A DNA stretch of 64,000 bases from Streptomyces caniferus (GTDB taxonomy: Bacteria > Actinomycetota > Actinomycetes > Streptomycetales > Streptomycetaceae). The stretch spans positions 62,001 through 126,000 of the forward strand of contig NZ_BLIN01000007.1 in assembly GCF_009811555.1 (NCBI RefSeq), written 5' to 3'. Position numbers and translations under genes: made by a program. Positions 15,785 through 24,556 of this stretch are shown here, one piece after another. The notes beneath the pieces are model-generated. The model ran no database searches. It was not told where the DNA came from and saw nothing but the letters and a program-made list of their open reading frames with translations. The stretch's first letter is position 1. Each line of letters opens with the position of its first letter.

Positions 15785-16957
15785 GTGGCCGCCCCCGAAC
15801 GTCTGCCGGCGTCCCGTCCCTCGGCCCAGCATGTGGTGTGGCACTGGGCCACCCCGCAGGCCCGCACCATCCTGAACAGCGGCGATCTCGGCGCGATCCT
15901 GCGCTTCCACCGAACCGTCCACGGCCTGAACCAGACCGAGCTGGGAAACCTTCTCGGCTACGACAAGACCTACATCTCGGCCCTCGAACTCCGAAAGAAG
16001 ACCCTGGGCGACGTCGGCTCCCTGCGCCGCGTCGCCGAGCAACTGCGACTGCCCCCGCACATCCTGGGCGTCACCGATCCGGCTGACACCGATCACCGGG
16101 CAATGGTCCAGTTCGGACAATCCACGGTCCGCCTCGCCGAGATCGCCCGCCAGAGCGGTCACGCCTCCGAAGCCGTCGCCGAACTGTGGCCGCTGGTCGC
16201 CCGCCTCGAAGCGCGCCTCGCAGACGGGCACGCCGAACGCGAGGTCCTGCGCCTGCTCGCCCACGCCCGGGTCGGCCTCGGCGTCGCGCTCGGAAACGTT
16301 CTTCCCGAGGAGCGACTGGCCACCGCCGCCCACTGGACCGCCAAGAGCCTGAGCATCGCCGCCCACTTCAACGATCCCACCTTCAGCAGCTACGCCCTGC
16401 GCATGCACGGAAACGAACTGCGCAAGGCCCACATCCGGGGCGCCGCGGTGGACCGGCTGCGCCACGCAGCGGCCCTGGCGCCGGACCGCGAAACCCGTGC
16501 GGAGGTACTGCCGCTGTTGGCCCGAGCCGCAGGCGAACTCGGCGATGCCCAGCTCTTCGACAGCGTGATGCAAGAAGCCGACGGTCTGATCGAAAGCGCA
16601 GGACACACGTCGCTCTTCAACCCTTACGCGCTGCACGAGATCCGCCTGCGCGGCCTCGTGAGCACGGGGCGCGCGGACGTCGCCATACGGCTGGTCGACC
16701 ATGGACCTGGCTCGACGACGACCGTCGCACCGCAATGGAGAGTGATCGAACTGATCACTGTCGCCCACGTACGGCTCCTTGCGAACGACCGGGGCGGGGC
16801 GACCGAATCGCTGAACACCGCGATGACCGAGGCAGTAGTTCAGCGGCTGCCCCACCAGTTGCAACGGATCGTACGGACCGCCGGCGACCGGCTTCCCGAC
16901 GTGCGCGGCCAGGCGGTTCAGGCGCTCGACCGGATACGGCAGGAAATGGCGGCCTAG
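15785..16957 (+). CDS. XRE-family regulator with C-terminal TPR region
   Basis: 390 aa. Residues ~33-95 form an XRE helix-turn-helix (LGAILRFHRTVHGLNQTELG, then LLGYDKTYISALE, then LRRVAEQLRLPPHILG). The rest is a helical TPR-like array with no other motif, the layout of many Streptomyces regulators in which the C-terminal array senses a ligand or partner. The GTG start at 15785 follows the Nudix stop by 6 nt. Its helical half resembles the free helical protein at 6822-8093. It is likely to control the divergent lanthipeptide operon; this is inferred from position. Confidence 0.85.
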   Translation: MAAPERLPASRPSAQHVVWHWATPQARTILNSGDLGAILRFHRTVHGLNQTELGNLLGYDKTYISALELRKKTLGDVGSLRRVAEQLRLPPHILGVTDPADTDHRAMVQFGQSTVRLAEIARQSGHASEAVAELWPLVARLEARLADGHAEREVLRLLAHARVGLGVALGNVLPEERLATAAHWTAKSLSIAAHFNDPTFSSYALRMHGNELRKAHIRGAAVDRLRHAAALAPDRETRAEVLPLLARAAGELGDAQLFDSVMQEADGLIESAGHTSLFNPYALHEIRLRGLVSTGRADVAIRLVDHGPGSTTTVAPQWRVIELITVAHVRLLANDRGGATESLNTAMTEAVVQRLPHQLQRIVRTAGDRLPDVRGQAVQALDRIRQEMAA

Positions 16958-16965
16958 CACTGAGG

Positions 16966-17430
16966 TCAGCGCAGCCATTCGATCACCTGACCAGCGGTGA
17001 GGATTTGGTACTGCCACGCCCGCGTGATGGCGTGAGCGCGGTTCCGCGCGCGCAGGTTCATCAGCAGCTCGCGGCCGTCCCGGCGGATGCTGCAGACCTC
17101 CCGCTTCAAAGCTGTGGCCATCTGCGCCGCCGTCATCTCCTGGGCGATGAGGGGCACGAGTGCACACTGTTCGCGGGACAGGTATAGCAACTCGGGATCC
17201 AACAGCTGAGGCCGGTCGATGGCCTTGGTGGCGTAGGTGACGGCGAGTGCAGCAGCCGACTCGCTCACGCCGTACAGCTTCCACTTGGCGAGCTTGAGGT
17301 AACCCGAAGCTGTGCCCTCCCGGATCTGGAGGCGCAGCGCAACCGCGGCGAGCATGCTGCCGTCGGCCAGGCCCTCGAGGACATGCCGCTCCCTGGGCGC
17401 GAGGATGACCTCCGCTACGCTCGTGGGCAT
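16966..17430 (-). CDS. Double LuxR-type HTH protein
   Basis: 154 aa. Residues ~9-60 look like a LuxR/GerE DNA-binding domain (LAPRERHVLEGLADGSMLAA, then LQIREGTASGYLKLAKWKLY). Residues ~78-135 look like a second, weaker copy beginning LSREQCALVPLIAQEMTAAQ. There is no receiver or ligand domain. The ATG at 17430 shares a base with the stop of the DUF5999 gene (TGATG), so they are translationally coupled. It probably regulates transcription; targets unknown. It converges with the XRE gene, 8 bp away. Confidence 0.65.
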   Translation of the reverse strand: MPTSVAEVILAPRERHVLEGLADGSMLAAVALRLQIREGTASGYLKLAKWKLYGVSESAAALAVTYATKAIDRPQLLDPELLYLSREQCALVPLIAQEMTAAQMATALKREVCSIRRDGRELLMNLRARNRAHAITRAWQYQILTAGQVIEWLR

Positions 17431-17624
17431 CAGGCCGCCGCCTTCGCCCGGCACCGCGCCGGGGCGATGACCTGTCCGTCCGGCAGCAGCTCACCGGTGT
17501 CCTCGAAGAGCAGGACGCCGTTGCACAGCAGGCTCCAGCCCTGTTCCGGGTGGTGCGCCACCAGGTGCGCGGCCTCCCGATCAGTAGCGTCGGGCGACGG
17601 GCACGGTGGCTGATGCTGGCACAT
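17430..17624 (-). CDS. DUF5999 family protein
   Basis: 64 aa. The sequence MCQHQPPCPSP, then DREAARLV-like DREAAHLVAHHPEQGWSLLC and VLLFEDTGELLPDG matches my memory of the widespread Streptomyces DUF5999 family. Two N-terminal cysteines and a third in WSLLCNG might bind metal. ATG 17624 has GGAG 7 nt upstream. It is coupled to the LuxR-type gene. Function unknown. Confidence 0.85.
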   Translation of the reverse strand: MCQHQPPCPSPDATDREAAHLVAHHPEQGWSLLCNGVLLFEDTGELLPDGQVIAPARCRAKAAA

Positions 17625-17838
17625 CGGATAACTCCAAATCGGGGTTGTGGTTACGCCGTTGTGTTGTCGCTGCGGGCCGGCCCGCTTCAGGGCAGGTAGT
17701 GGCGGGTCGGCCCGCAGCGCCGGGCACCCAGGGGTAGGGGTGCCGGTCTGGTCCCTCGCGAGTGCCGGCCATTCGACGGCACGCGGAGGAGTCGAGGCGT
17801 CGATTCCGCCGGCGGCGACGAGGGGCCTCTGACCGTCG

Positions 17839-18768
17839 TCATGCGACGCCCGCGTCCTGGGGGGTGTGCGCCTCCTGGCGGAGGATGTCCGCGAGCCGGT
17901 CTCCGTCGAGTCGGGCACGGACGATGTGGTGATCCGACATGTCCAGCGGAACCTCGATCACGTCGACATCCGACACCGCGGGCAGGAGTACCTCCGAGGC
18001 GTAGATGCGGTCGATGCGCGCGTCCGGCCCGTGCGTCTCACAGCCGGTGACCGTTCGAGCCAGGGAGTGGGTGTTGCCGCTGCGAGAGGCGACGTGGCGT
18101 GCCACGTCTTCCAGCCCTGCGGTGCGCAGGGTCTCGTCCGAGCAGGTGCACATCCGCCTGGTCCCGTCAGGACCGATACAGGAGCGATGGACCCGGTGTC
18201 GCCGGTCACGGATCTCTTCCAGGACCGGCAGCGGAAGATCCCCATCCGCGCCGGGTACGGGGTAGGAGTTGTGGTCTCCGCCCATCAGCACGGGCAGTTT
18301 GACGTCCATCCCGGTGGGGGTGGTCCACGTCTTGTCGGCGAAGGTTGTCGCCCAGTCCGCTTCGGCGTGCCGTTGCGTCGGGGAGGCGTAGTTGTGGTGG
18401 TAGGAGGCGCAGACCAGGGGTACCGCGTCAGGTCCTGCGGGACGGAATCGCAGGCCCCGGACGGTCGGTGGCATCTTCCAGATGGTCTCTTCATCCCTGT
18501 CCGGCCACCCGCACACGGGGCTGAACAGAGACGTGGCGGCAAAGACGGCGGTATGGGAGGAGGGCCCCAGCCAGCCACGCAGGGCCAAGTCCTCCTCCAT
18601 GGACTCCATCACGGCCTTGCCCTTGGCATCGGCTCCCCACATCTCCTGCCGAAAGAGCAGGTCCGGATGGAGTGAAGCGAGGAGCCGGTTGGCCTCCTTG
18701 CGCTTGTTGGAGTCAGCGCCGCCGTTGGCCTCGAAGTTCCAGCAGAGCAGGGTGATGCTGCGGCTCAT
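17839..18768 (-). CDS. Endonuclease/exonuclease/phosphatase-fold hydrolase
   Basis: 309 aa, EEP superfamily. The metal and catalytic residues are visible: CWNFEANGG at the start (Asn12), RQEMWGAD (Glu), MGGDHNSYP (Asp and Asn) and the C-terminal SDHHIVRARL (Asp-His). The family includes DNases, phosphodiesterases and inositol phosphatases; the substrate cannot be told. There is no signal peptide, so it is likely to be cytoplasmic. It sits at the downstream end of the long minus-strand gene chain from the conservon, 37 bp after the unknown 165-aa gene, and precedes DUF5999 by 214 bp. Confidence 0.82.
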   Translation of the reverse strand: MSRSITLLCWNFEANGGADSNKRKEANRLLASLHPDLLFRQEMWGADAKGKAVMESMEEDLALRGWLGPSSHTAVFAATSLFSPVCGWPDRDEETIWKMPPTVRGLRFRPAGPDAVPLVCASYHHNYASPTQRHAEADWATTFADKTWTTPTGMDVKLPVLMGGDHNSYPVPGADGDLPLPVLEEIRDRRHRVHRSCIGPDGTRRMCTCSDETLRTAGLEDVARHVASRSGNTHSLARTVTGCETHGPDARIDRIYASEVLLPAVSDVDVIEVPLDMSDHHIVRARLDGDRLADILRQEAHTPQDAGVA

Positions 18769-18805
18769 GCGATCAGTGATCCTTTCGTGGATTCGGGCAG
18801 ATGAG

Positions 18806-19303
18806 TCAGACGTCCGTCTCGGTGGTGGCGAGGGCGAGGAAGCCGCGGCGGGCGTGGATCTGCCGGAGGACGTCCTCGTAATCGCCGTTGAGGTCGGAGA
18901 GGTCGGTCCGGGACATCGCGGCGATGCCGTCTATGTCGTCGTGGTCGAGGGCATCCAGCAGGCGGGCCAGCTGAGGTCGAGTGACGGGGGCGGTCAACCC
19001 CGTGAAGTCCACGGCCGGAGCCCGCTCCAGGAGCCAGTTGTTCCGAACGGCCATGCCGCGGGCTACGGCTAGCCGCAGGGCAGGGTCCTGGTGCGCGTGC
19101 ACCATGGTGTAGATGCCGATGCGGGGGCGTGGCGTACGGCTGATGGCCGCGGCAAGGGCGGCTTCGCGTATCGCCTGGAGTTCGGCGGTGGACTTTGGGG
19201 GGCGGATGCAGCGGGGGACCAGTCTGGCCAGGACGGTCTCGATCTGTGTCGGGTCGTGGTGGGTGGGGGGTGCTGTCGCTGTGGTGTACCGGTCTGTGGT
19301 CAC
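18806..19303 (-). CDS. Hypothetical protein
   Basis: 165 aa, not recognised. It starts at a GTG at 19303 (AAAGGGA upstream). It is helical, with a basic N-terminal half (LARLVPRCIRPP, then AISRTPRPRIGIYTMVHAHQ) and an acidic C-terminal half (LLDALDHDDIDG, DLSDLNGDYEDVLRQIHARR). There is no membrane segment or catalytic motif. It lies 82 bp after the 50-aa gene and 37 bp before the EEP hydrolase, so is probably part of the same transcript. Function unknown. Confidence 0.6.
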   Translation of the reverse strand: MTTDRYTTATAPPTHHDPTQIETVLARLVPRCIRPPKSTAELQAIREAALAAAISRTPRPRIGIYTMVHAHQDPALRLAVARGMAVRNNWLLERAPAVDFTGLTAPVTRPQLARLLDALDHDDIDGIAAMSRTDLSDLNGDYEDVLRQIHARRGFLALATTETDV

Positions 19304-19385
19304 AGGGGTCCCTTTGGGGCTGTGGTGCGGGTGGCGAACGTGTTGGGGGACACGTGTGGGTGCGCCGAAGTGCGGAGGTTGTCGC

Positions 19386-19538
19386 TCAGTGGAGGAGATC
19401 GCCGAAGTAGTGCGGCAAGGGGTCGCTGGTGTGAGGGGAGGGATAGTCAAGGTCGCGCATCCCCTCGGCCGTCTCTGGCGACGGTCCGGCAGCAGTGGGC
19501 GGCGGATAGGCGTCGGGCTGGATCTCGTCGGCTGTCAT
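19386..19538 (-). CDS. Small acidic Pro-rich protein, 50 aa
   Basis: ATG 19538 overlaps the stop of the GntR-like gene (ATGA) and has AAGGAA upstream. The peptide is acidic and Pro-rich, beginning MTADEIQPDAYPPP and ending PLPHYFGDLLH. It has no Cys and no membrane segment. It could be a small accessory protein or, since two P450 genes lie just upstream, a precursor peptide with an aromatic C-terminus; the latter is speculation. Confidence 0.55.
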   Translation of the reverse strand: MTADEIQPDAYPPPTAAGPSPETAEGMRDLDYPSPHTSDPLPHYFGDLLH

Positions 19539-20665
19539 CGAGGTTCCTTGGGGGCCAGGGGGAGGATGTCGCTGATGGACTTGGCCAGGCAGGCGGTGTG
19601 CCACTGCTGGAGCCAGGGCGTGTCCGGCAGCGGGGCGGACGTAAGCTCTGCGGCTCGGGCAAGGGCGGCCCGCTCCTGCGTGGCGTCAGGGGCCGGGTTT
19701 GGGACCGTCGCCAGCAGCTGGCTGGCCATGGAGCACAGGTCCCGCCACCGTCCGTGCAGCACCTCGGCTGGAGCCGGGCCGCGACGGCGCCACTGCTCAT
19801 GAGCAGCACGGCAGGTGGCCACGATCGTGTCCCGGCTGAAACGGGGGTTCTTCTCGTCGTGATGGGGCGCGGTGCGAGCGGGGTGGGCAAGGAAACGGGC
19901 GGATTGCGCCACCTCGCTGCCGCGCGGTCCGATGTGCACCGTGCCTTCGGCGGCCAGGATCCGCAGCGCCCGCCCAACGGGCGCGGAGTCGCTGCACACC
20001 GTGGTGGCCAGGAACTTCGCGCTGGGCAGCCGGCTGCCGCGGGCGTAGACGCCGACGGCGATCTGGGCGCGCAGCCGGTCGGCAATGTGGGTGGCCAGCG
20101 CGTCGTGCATCTCCAGACTCCCTGCCGGGAAGATCCGTCGGCTTCGCCTCTCCAGAACGTTGCTGTCGACGAGACTGCTCACCGCGGCCCGGACCGTTTC
20201 AGCAGGTGCCCGCAGATCAGCGGCCACCTGCTTGACCCGCAGTTCGAAGCCAACGGGGAAGCCACCCTTTGAGATTGCTGCGGTGATCGACCGGGCGACC
20301 TCGGGCACGGTCGTGCCCGGCCGGATGGTGTCGTGCAGCGCTTGCACGAACTCCCGGACGGCATACGCGTACACCACCACGTCGGCGTAGCACTGCTTCA
20401 CGGACCGCTCGGGGTCGGCACGTGCCAGCAGGATGTCCCACCGTCGTTCCTCGGCAGCGGAGCCGTTGGCGGCGGCGCGACGGGTGTGGCCGAAGGGAGC
20501 CCAGTGGCGGGCGATGCGCCGGACCATGTCGAGGTTGCGGGCAACAGACGCAGGAGCGGCCTGCATCCTGTTGCCGCTGACACGGTGCAGGACGAGGAGA
20601 TCGTCCCGAAGTTGACGGGGATCCAGCGTGCGGGCCGCGGCGTCGTCGGTGGTCGCGGTGGTCAC
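19535..20665 (-). CDS. GntR-type winged-helix protein
   Basis: 376 aa. Two winged-helix-like segments are seen: RPGTTVPEVARSITAAISKG with KQVAADLRAPAETVRAAVSS (~130-185), and LATHIADRLRAQIAVGVYAR with LRILAAEGTVHIGPRG (~195-255), the latter with the 'G.YxxGsrLPS...LA' pattern of GntR DNA-binding domains. The C-terminal ~120 residues are helical and unassigned. The GTG at 20665 overlaps the P450 stop (GTGA), placing it in the conservon operon. It probably acts as a DNA-binding regulator; ligand unknown. Confidence 0.72.
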   Translation of the reverse strand: MTTATTDDAAARTLDPRQLRDDLLVLHRVSGNRMQAAPASVARNLDMVRRIARHWAPFGHTRRAAANGSAAEERRWDILLARADPERSVKQCYADVVVYAYAVREFVQALHDTIRPGTTVPEVARSITAAISKGGFPVGFELRVKQVAADLRAPAETVRAAVSSLVDSNVLERRSRRIFPAGSLEMHDALATHIADRLRAQIAVGVYARGSRLPSAKFLATTVCSDSAPVGRALRILAAEGTVHIGPRGSEVAQSARFLAHPARTAPHHDEKNPRFSRDTIVATCRAAHEQWRRRGPAPAEVLHGRWRDLCSMASQLLATVPNPAPDATQERAALARAAELTSAPLPDTPWLQQWHTACLAKSISDILPLAPKEPR

Positions 20666-21957
20666 TTGGCCGCTCCGGCATCGTGCCGGTGGCGGGAGGG
20701 GCGCAGGCGGAGGGGGAGGCTGGTGTGCGCGTTCATCAGGACCGAGGGGGTGCGCGGCGCCGGCGCGGCCGGGGCGAGGTCGGGCCATCGGCTGAAGAGG
20801 GCCTTGAGCGCCACCCGCCCTTCGAGGCGGGCAAGGGGTGCGCCGATGCAGGCGTGCTGGCCGTGGCCGAAGGAGGTATGGCCGCCCTCGCGGGTGATGT
20901 CGAAATCGTCTGCGGTGAGGCCGTAGCGGTCGGGATCACGGCCCATGGCGGCGTAGGAGATCATCACCGGTTCGCCCCGGTGGATGAGCGTGTGGCCGAG
21001 GGTGGTGTCCCGGGTGGCGAAACGCATCAAAAAATTTGCGGTCGGGGGTTCCCAGCGCAGGATCTCCTCGACGGCGCGATCCCAGGAGACCTCGCCCTGG
21101 AGGAGCAGGTCGAGCTGGTCACGGTGTTGGGTGAGGGCCAGCACGCCATTGACGAGGAGGTGGACGGTGGTCTCGTGCCCGGCGGCGATGAGGACCTGCA
21201 CGGTGGCGACCAGCTCCTCCTTCGTCAGCTGCTCGTCGTCAGGGAGCTGGAGCAGGGCGCTGGTGAGGTCGCTGCCGGGCTGACGGCGCTTGCTGTCGAG
21301 GTGCCGGGTGATGATGCCCTCGATGGCAGCGACCGCGGCCGTCGGATCACGGGTGTCGTCGAAGAAGATCTCGTAATGGCCGCGCAGGGCGTCGTGTTCG
21401 GACTCCGGCAGGCCCAGCAGAAGACTGATGACGGTCATCGGCAGCGGCCAGGCCACGACCTTTCGGAAGTCGACGATCCCGTCGTCGGCGACGGTGGCGG
21501 CGTCGGCGAGATCGGCCAGCAGCTTCTTGGTGATGATGTCGATGCTCGTCCGCAGGGCCCGTACCCGCGTCTCGGTAAACACCATCGCCAGCGGACTGCG
21601 CAGGCGCCAGTGGTCGATGCCGTCGGTGGTGACCATGCTGGGCCCGGCCGGTGCGGCCAAGCCGATCAGTGGCCAGTCGGCAGGGATCTCGCCGCGTTGG
21701 AGGGCGTCCCAGTGCCGGGAGTCCTTACGGAAGATGTCGGTGTTACGCAGTACGGCACGGGCGGTGGCGTCGCGGGTGACCGCCCACACGGGGACGCCGC
21801 CGGGCAGCTGGACCGGAACGACCGGGCCGGCCTTGCGCATGACGGTGGCGTCGTGGTGGAGGTCGCAGCTGTGAGGGTCGAGCCGGTGTACCGGACGCGA
21901 CAGCGACAGCGCCGGTGCGCTCGGCTCGGTGGCGGGGGTGGGGTGGGTCAGATCCAC
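20662..21957 (-). CDS. Cytochrome P450 (CYP154-like position)
   Basis: 431 aa bacterial soluble P450. I-helix LIAAGHETTVHLL, K-helix ExxR as EEILRWEPP, and heme-binding FGHGQHACIGAPLARLEG with the axial Cys are all intact. It needs external ferredoxin and reductase, neither encoded nearby. The GTG start at 21957 has GGAGG 6 nt upstream and overlaps the preceding P450 gene by 10 nt. In Streptomyces conservons a CYP157 and a CYP154 commonly sit in tandem; by position this would be the CYP154-type partner. Substrate unknown. Confidence 0.88.
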   Translation of the reverse strand: MDLTHPTPATEPSAPALSLSRPVHRLDPHSCDLHHDATVMRKAGPVVPVQLPGGVPVWAVTRDATARAVLRNTDIFRKDSRHWDALQRGEIPADWPLIGLAAPAGPSMVTTDGIDHWRLRSPLAMVFTETRVRALRTSIDIITKKLLADLADAATVADDGIVDFRKVVAWPLPMTVISLLLGLPESEHDALRGHYEIFFDDTRDPTAAVAAIEGIITRHLDSKRRQPGSDLTSALLQLPDDEQLTKEELVATVQVLIAAGHETTVHLLVNGVLALTQHRDQLDLLLQGEVSWDRAVEEILRWEPPTANFLMRFATRDTTLGHTLIHRGEPVMISYAAMGRDPDRYGLTADDFDITREGGHTSFGHGQHACIGAPLARLEGRVALKALFSRWPDLAPAAPAPRTPSVLMNAHTSLPLRLRPSRHRHDAGAAK

Positions 21958-23231
21958 GGGGTGCCTCCGGCGTAGCGGGTGGTCGGTGGGGTGGGGGTGA
22001 AGGTGACGGGGAGGGCCTCCAGGCCGCGCATCCACACCGACGGTTGCCAGCGGACCTGTTCGGGTGGGCAGGCCAGGTGCAGGTCGGGAAGGCGGTCGAG
22101 GAGGACCTCGATTCCGGCGGTGACGATCGTCTCGGCGAGGTCCCGGGCGGGGTCGGGGCAGCTGTGCGGGCCGTGGGAGTAGGACAGGTAGGCGCGGCTG
22201 CCGCGTAGGCCGCCCGGTTCGGCTCGCAGGTGGGGGTCGGTGTTGCCCGCGGCGAGCCCCAGCAGGATCAGGTCGCCGGCCGGGATGGTGACGTGGCCGA
22301 GGCGGGCGGGGCGGCTGGTCCAGCGCCCGGCGAAGACCTGGGTGGGGGTGTCGTCCCAGAGAACTTCGCGAAGAGCCTGGCTGACGGCGAGCCGGCCACG
22401 GATGAAGGCGTCGGTGTGGCGGCGGTCGACGAGCATCCGGTAGGTGGAGTTGCCCATCCAGTACGTGGTGGTCTGGTGACCGGCCAGGATGGTGACGATC
22501 AGGTCCTGGCAGAGCTGCTCGTCGCTCAGGCCGACGGGGTCGGCTGCCAGCCGCGAGGCGACATCGGCACTGGGGCGCTCGCGCACCCGCCGGACGAGCG
22601 CTTGCACGGTGCGGCGGATGTGCTGATGGCCGGCCAGGGCGCGGTCGCCGCCAGCGAGCTGGTCGGTGAACGCCGCCACCAGATCCCGGTGTTCCTCGGT
22701 CGGCACTCCCAGGGCCCAGCCCATCACCATCACCGGCAGCAGCAGGGCGTAGTGGGCCATCAGCTCGGCACGCCCGCTGTGGGCGAAGGAATCGACGAGG
22801 TCCTCGGCGCGCGACTCGCACTGGGCTCGGAACTCGACTGGATCGACGCTGGCAAGAGCACGGCTGACCGCCCCGGCGCGCTGCCGGTGCTCGTCCCCTT
22901 CGGTATAGAGGAGAGATGATTCTGTGTGACCGCCGCCGAGCATCGGCCACAGCGGCCAGTCGGCCGGGAGCTGTTCACGCAGCCGCCACCGTGCCGCTTT
23001 GCGGGCGAACAGCCGCGTGTCGGTCGTGACTTGGGTCAGCTCGCGGTGCCCGAGGACCAGCCAGGCTGGCACCTGTCCGACCAGCAGCACCGGAGCCACC
23101 GGCCCGTATGTGCGCCTCAGCGCGGAGAAGACCTCGGCGGGGTCGCGGTGGTAGCCCGGGTCGCCCAGCACGATCGCCCCTCGGTGGCTGTCGGGCAGCT
23201 CCACGAGTACTGGCTTTTGCGGGCTGTTCAC
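21948..23231 (-). CDS. Cytochrome P450 lacking ExxR (CYP157-like)
   Basis: 427 aa. The I-helix is ILAGHQTTTYW and the heme-ligand loop YSHGPHSCPDPARDLAE keeps the Cys. The K-helix, however, reads LREVLWDDTP: the invariant Arg of ExxR is Trp. Loss of ExxR with a Trp at this point is the known hallmark of CYP157 enzymes found in conservon operons, so this is probably a genuine family trait and not a sequencing error. The GTG at 23231 overlaps the cvnD stop (GTGA). Reaction unknown. Confidence 0.88.
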   Translation of the reverse strand: MNSPQKPVLVELPDSHRGAIVLGDPGYHRDPAEVFSALRRTYGPVAPVLLVGQVPAWLVLGHRELTQVTTDTRLFARKAARWRLREQLPADWPLWPMLGGGHTESSLLYTEGDEHRQRAGAVSRALASVDPVEFRAQCESRAEDLVDSFAHSGRAELMAHYALLLPVMVMGWALGVPTEEHRDLVAAFTDQLAGGDRALAGHQHIRRTVQALVRRVRERPSADVASRLAADPVGLSDEQLCQDLIVTILAGHQTTTYWMGNSTYRMLVDRRHTDAFIRGRLAVSQALREVLWDDTPTQVFAGRWTSRPARLGHVTIPAGDLILLGLAAGNTDPHLRAEPGGLRGSRAYLSYSHGPHSCPDPARDLAETIVTAGIEVLLDRLPDLHLACPPEQVRWQPSVWMRGLEALPVTFTPTPPTTRYAGGTPWI

Positions 23232-23839
23232 GCTCGTCCCTCCCGCAGTTCGGCCAGGCGCATCACGTGCTGGACGAGGGCGATCAGTACGTGCTGGACC
23301 GATTGCCGGTCGCGGGCGTCGCAGCGCATCACCGGCACTCCGGGGGCCATCTGCAACGCGTCGCGGACGTCGTCCAGGCTGTGCGCCCGGTCCTCGTGGC
23401 CGAAGACGTTGTGGGCCACTACGTAGGGCAGGTGTTTGTCCTCGACCAGGTCCAGGGACGGGAAGGAGTCCTCTACCCGGCGGGTGTCGACCAGCACCAC
23501 CGCGCCCAGGGCGCCGTTGAGCACCGTGTCCCACACGAACTTGAAGCGGTCCTGGCCGGGAGCGCCGAAGAGGTACAGCACCATGGACTCGCTGAGCGCG
23601 GCCCGGCCGAAGTCGAAGGCGACCGTTGTCATGGTCTTCGACGGTGTGGCGGACAGGTCGTCGGTGCCGATGCTCGCGGCGGTCATCTCCGCCTCGGTGC
23701 GCATCGGGGTGATCTCGCTGACGGCGCCGACGAAAGTCGTCTTCCCGGCTCCGAAGCCGCCGGCCACGGCGATCTTCACCCCCCGGCTGGCGGTCTGCGC
23801 GAGCGGCACCGGCGCGGCTTCACAGGTGGTGGAGTCCAA
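23228..23839 (-). CDS. cvnD: Conservon small GTPase CvnD
   Basis: 203 aa. The P-loop GGFGAGKTT is followed by VSEI, then a switch-II-like FGAPGQDRFKFVWD, and VAHNVFG in place of NKxD. These match the ATP/GTP-binding CvnD proteins of Streptomyces conservons, which form a membrane-associated complex with CvnA-C reminiscent of eukaryotic G-protein systems. The start appears to be TTG 23839, with AGGAAGG 6 nt upstream, giving a 20-nt overlap with cvnC. It is followed directly by the two P450 genes. Confidence 0.9.
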   Translation of the reverse strand: MDSTTCEAAPVPLAQTASRGVKIAVAGGFGAGKTTFVGAVSEITPMRTEAEMTAASIGTDDLSATPSKTMTTVAFDFGRAALSESMVLYLFGAPGQDRFKFVWDTVLNGALGAVVLVDTRRVEDSFPSLDLVEDKHLPYVVAHNVFGHEDRAHSLDDVRDALQMAPGVPVMRCDARDRQSVQHVLIALVQHVMRLAELREGRA

Positions 23840-24161
23840 CGAGGACCTTCCTCAAAAGAGCAGCATCGTGTGGCGAGGCTGAGGTGGCGTGTGGGTGTCG
23901 GGCGGTGACGCGGCTCTGGTCGAGGAGGCCGGAGATGAGGACCTGCGCCATCCCCACGGGCAGGCGCAGGCGACTGGCGATCTCCACGACCCCGGTCGGT
24001 GAGGCGCACATCCGGACGATGGCGGCCTCCTCCAGCCCGAGGCCGGCGGTGTCGTCGCGCTCGGTGACGATTAGGGACACCGCGTCAAGTTCGTGGTCGG
24101 CGGCAGTACGACCGCCCAGGACGACGAACGACCGGTCCGGCACGTCCCAGTCGTCGCTCAC
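23820..24161 (-). CDS. cvnC: Conservon protein CvnC (DUF742)
   Basis: 113 aa, DUF742. The helix-turn-helix-like segment PTGVVEIASRLRLPVGMAQVLIS (split here as PTGVVEIASRLRLPVGMA and QVLISGLLD) and VGLHHL at the C-terminus are typical. GTG 24161 overlaps the cvnB stop (GTGA). It acts in the Cvn complex; its biochemical role is not established. Confidence 0.9.
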   Translation of the reverse strand: MSDDWDVPDRSFVVLGGRTAADHELDAVSLIVTERDDTAGLGLEEAAIVRMCASPTGVVEIASRLRLPVGMAQVLISGLLDQSRVTARHPHATSASPHDAALLRKVLVGLHHL

Positions 24162-24556
24162 GACGGAGCCTGGGGTGACCGCGGCGGGACGCTCAGGTGG
24201 TCCGCGACGCGCTCCACCAGCTGGGCCATCGCGGTGCCGACAATGCCGGGATCAGCCTCACTCTCGGCCACAGTGGCGAGGACGCCGCCTGTCCCGGCGC
24301 CGACTACCAGAAGCTGGGCGCGGGGTGTGTCGATGGTGATCGTCAACGCCGGGCCCCCGGCCTTGAACGCCTTGTCCAGCTCGTTGGAGATGGAGCGCAG
24401 ACTGGAGCAGATCGCGGAGAGAATGTCGGCGGAGTCGAGGTCGAGGCTCTTGTCGTAGGCGACTTTCAGGCCGTCGCTGGACAGGAGCAGGGCGTGGCGT
24501 ACGCCAGCAGTGTCGCGGCAGAGCTGGTCGAGCAGCCAGGAAAGGTCAGTACTCAC
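24158..24556 (-). CDS. cvnB: Conservon protein CvnB (roadblock/LC7)
   Basis: 132 aa roadblock/LC7 domain: WLLDQLCRDTAGVRHALLLS, then SDGLKVAYDKSLD, ending LVVGAGTGGVLATVAE. In conservons this protein bridges the kinase-like CvnA and the GTPase CvnD. The GTG at 24556 has GGAGG 6 nt upstream and overlaps the cvnA stop by 11 nt. Confidence 0.92.
   Translation of the reverse strand: MSTDLSWLLDQLCRDTAGVRHALLLSSDGLKVAYDKSLDLDSADILSAICSSLRSISNELDKAFKAGGPALTITIDTPRAQLLVVGAGTGGVLATVAESEADPGIVGTAMAQLVERVADHLSVPPRSPQAPS

Noticed and set aside
14399..17494. A 1031-codon open frame on the minus strand
   Set aside because: Only the last 263 codons (the oxygenase) are coding; the rest runs antisense to the Nudix and XRE genes and owes its openness to high GC.
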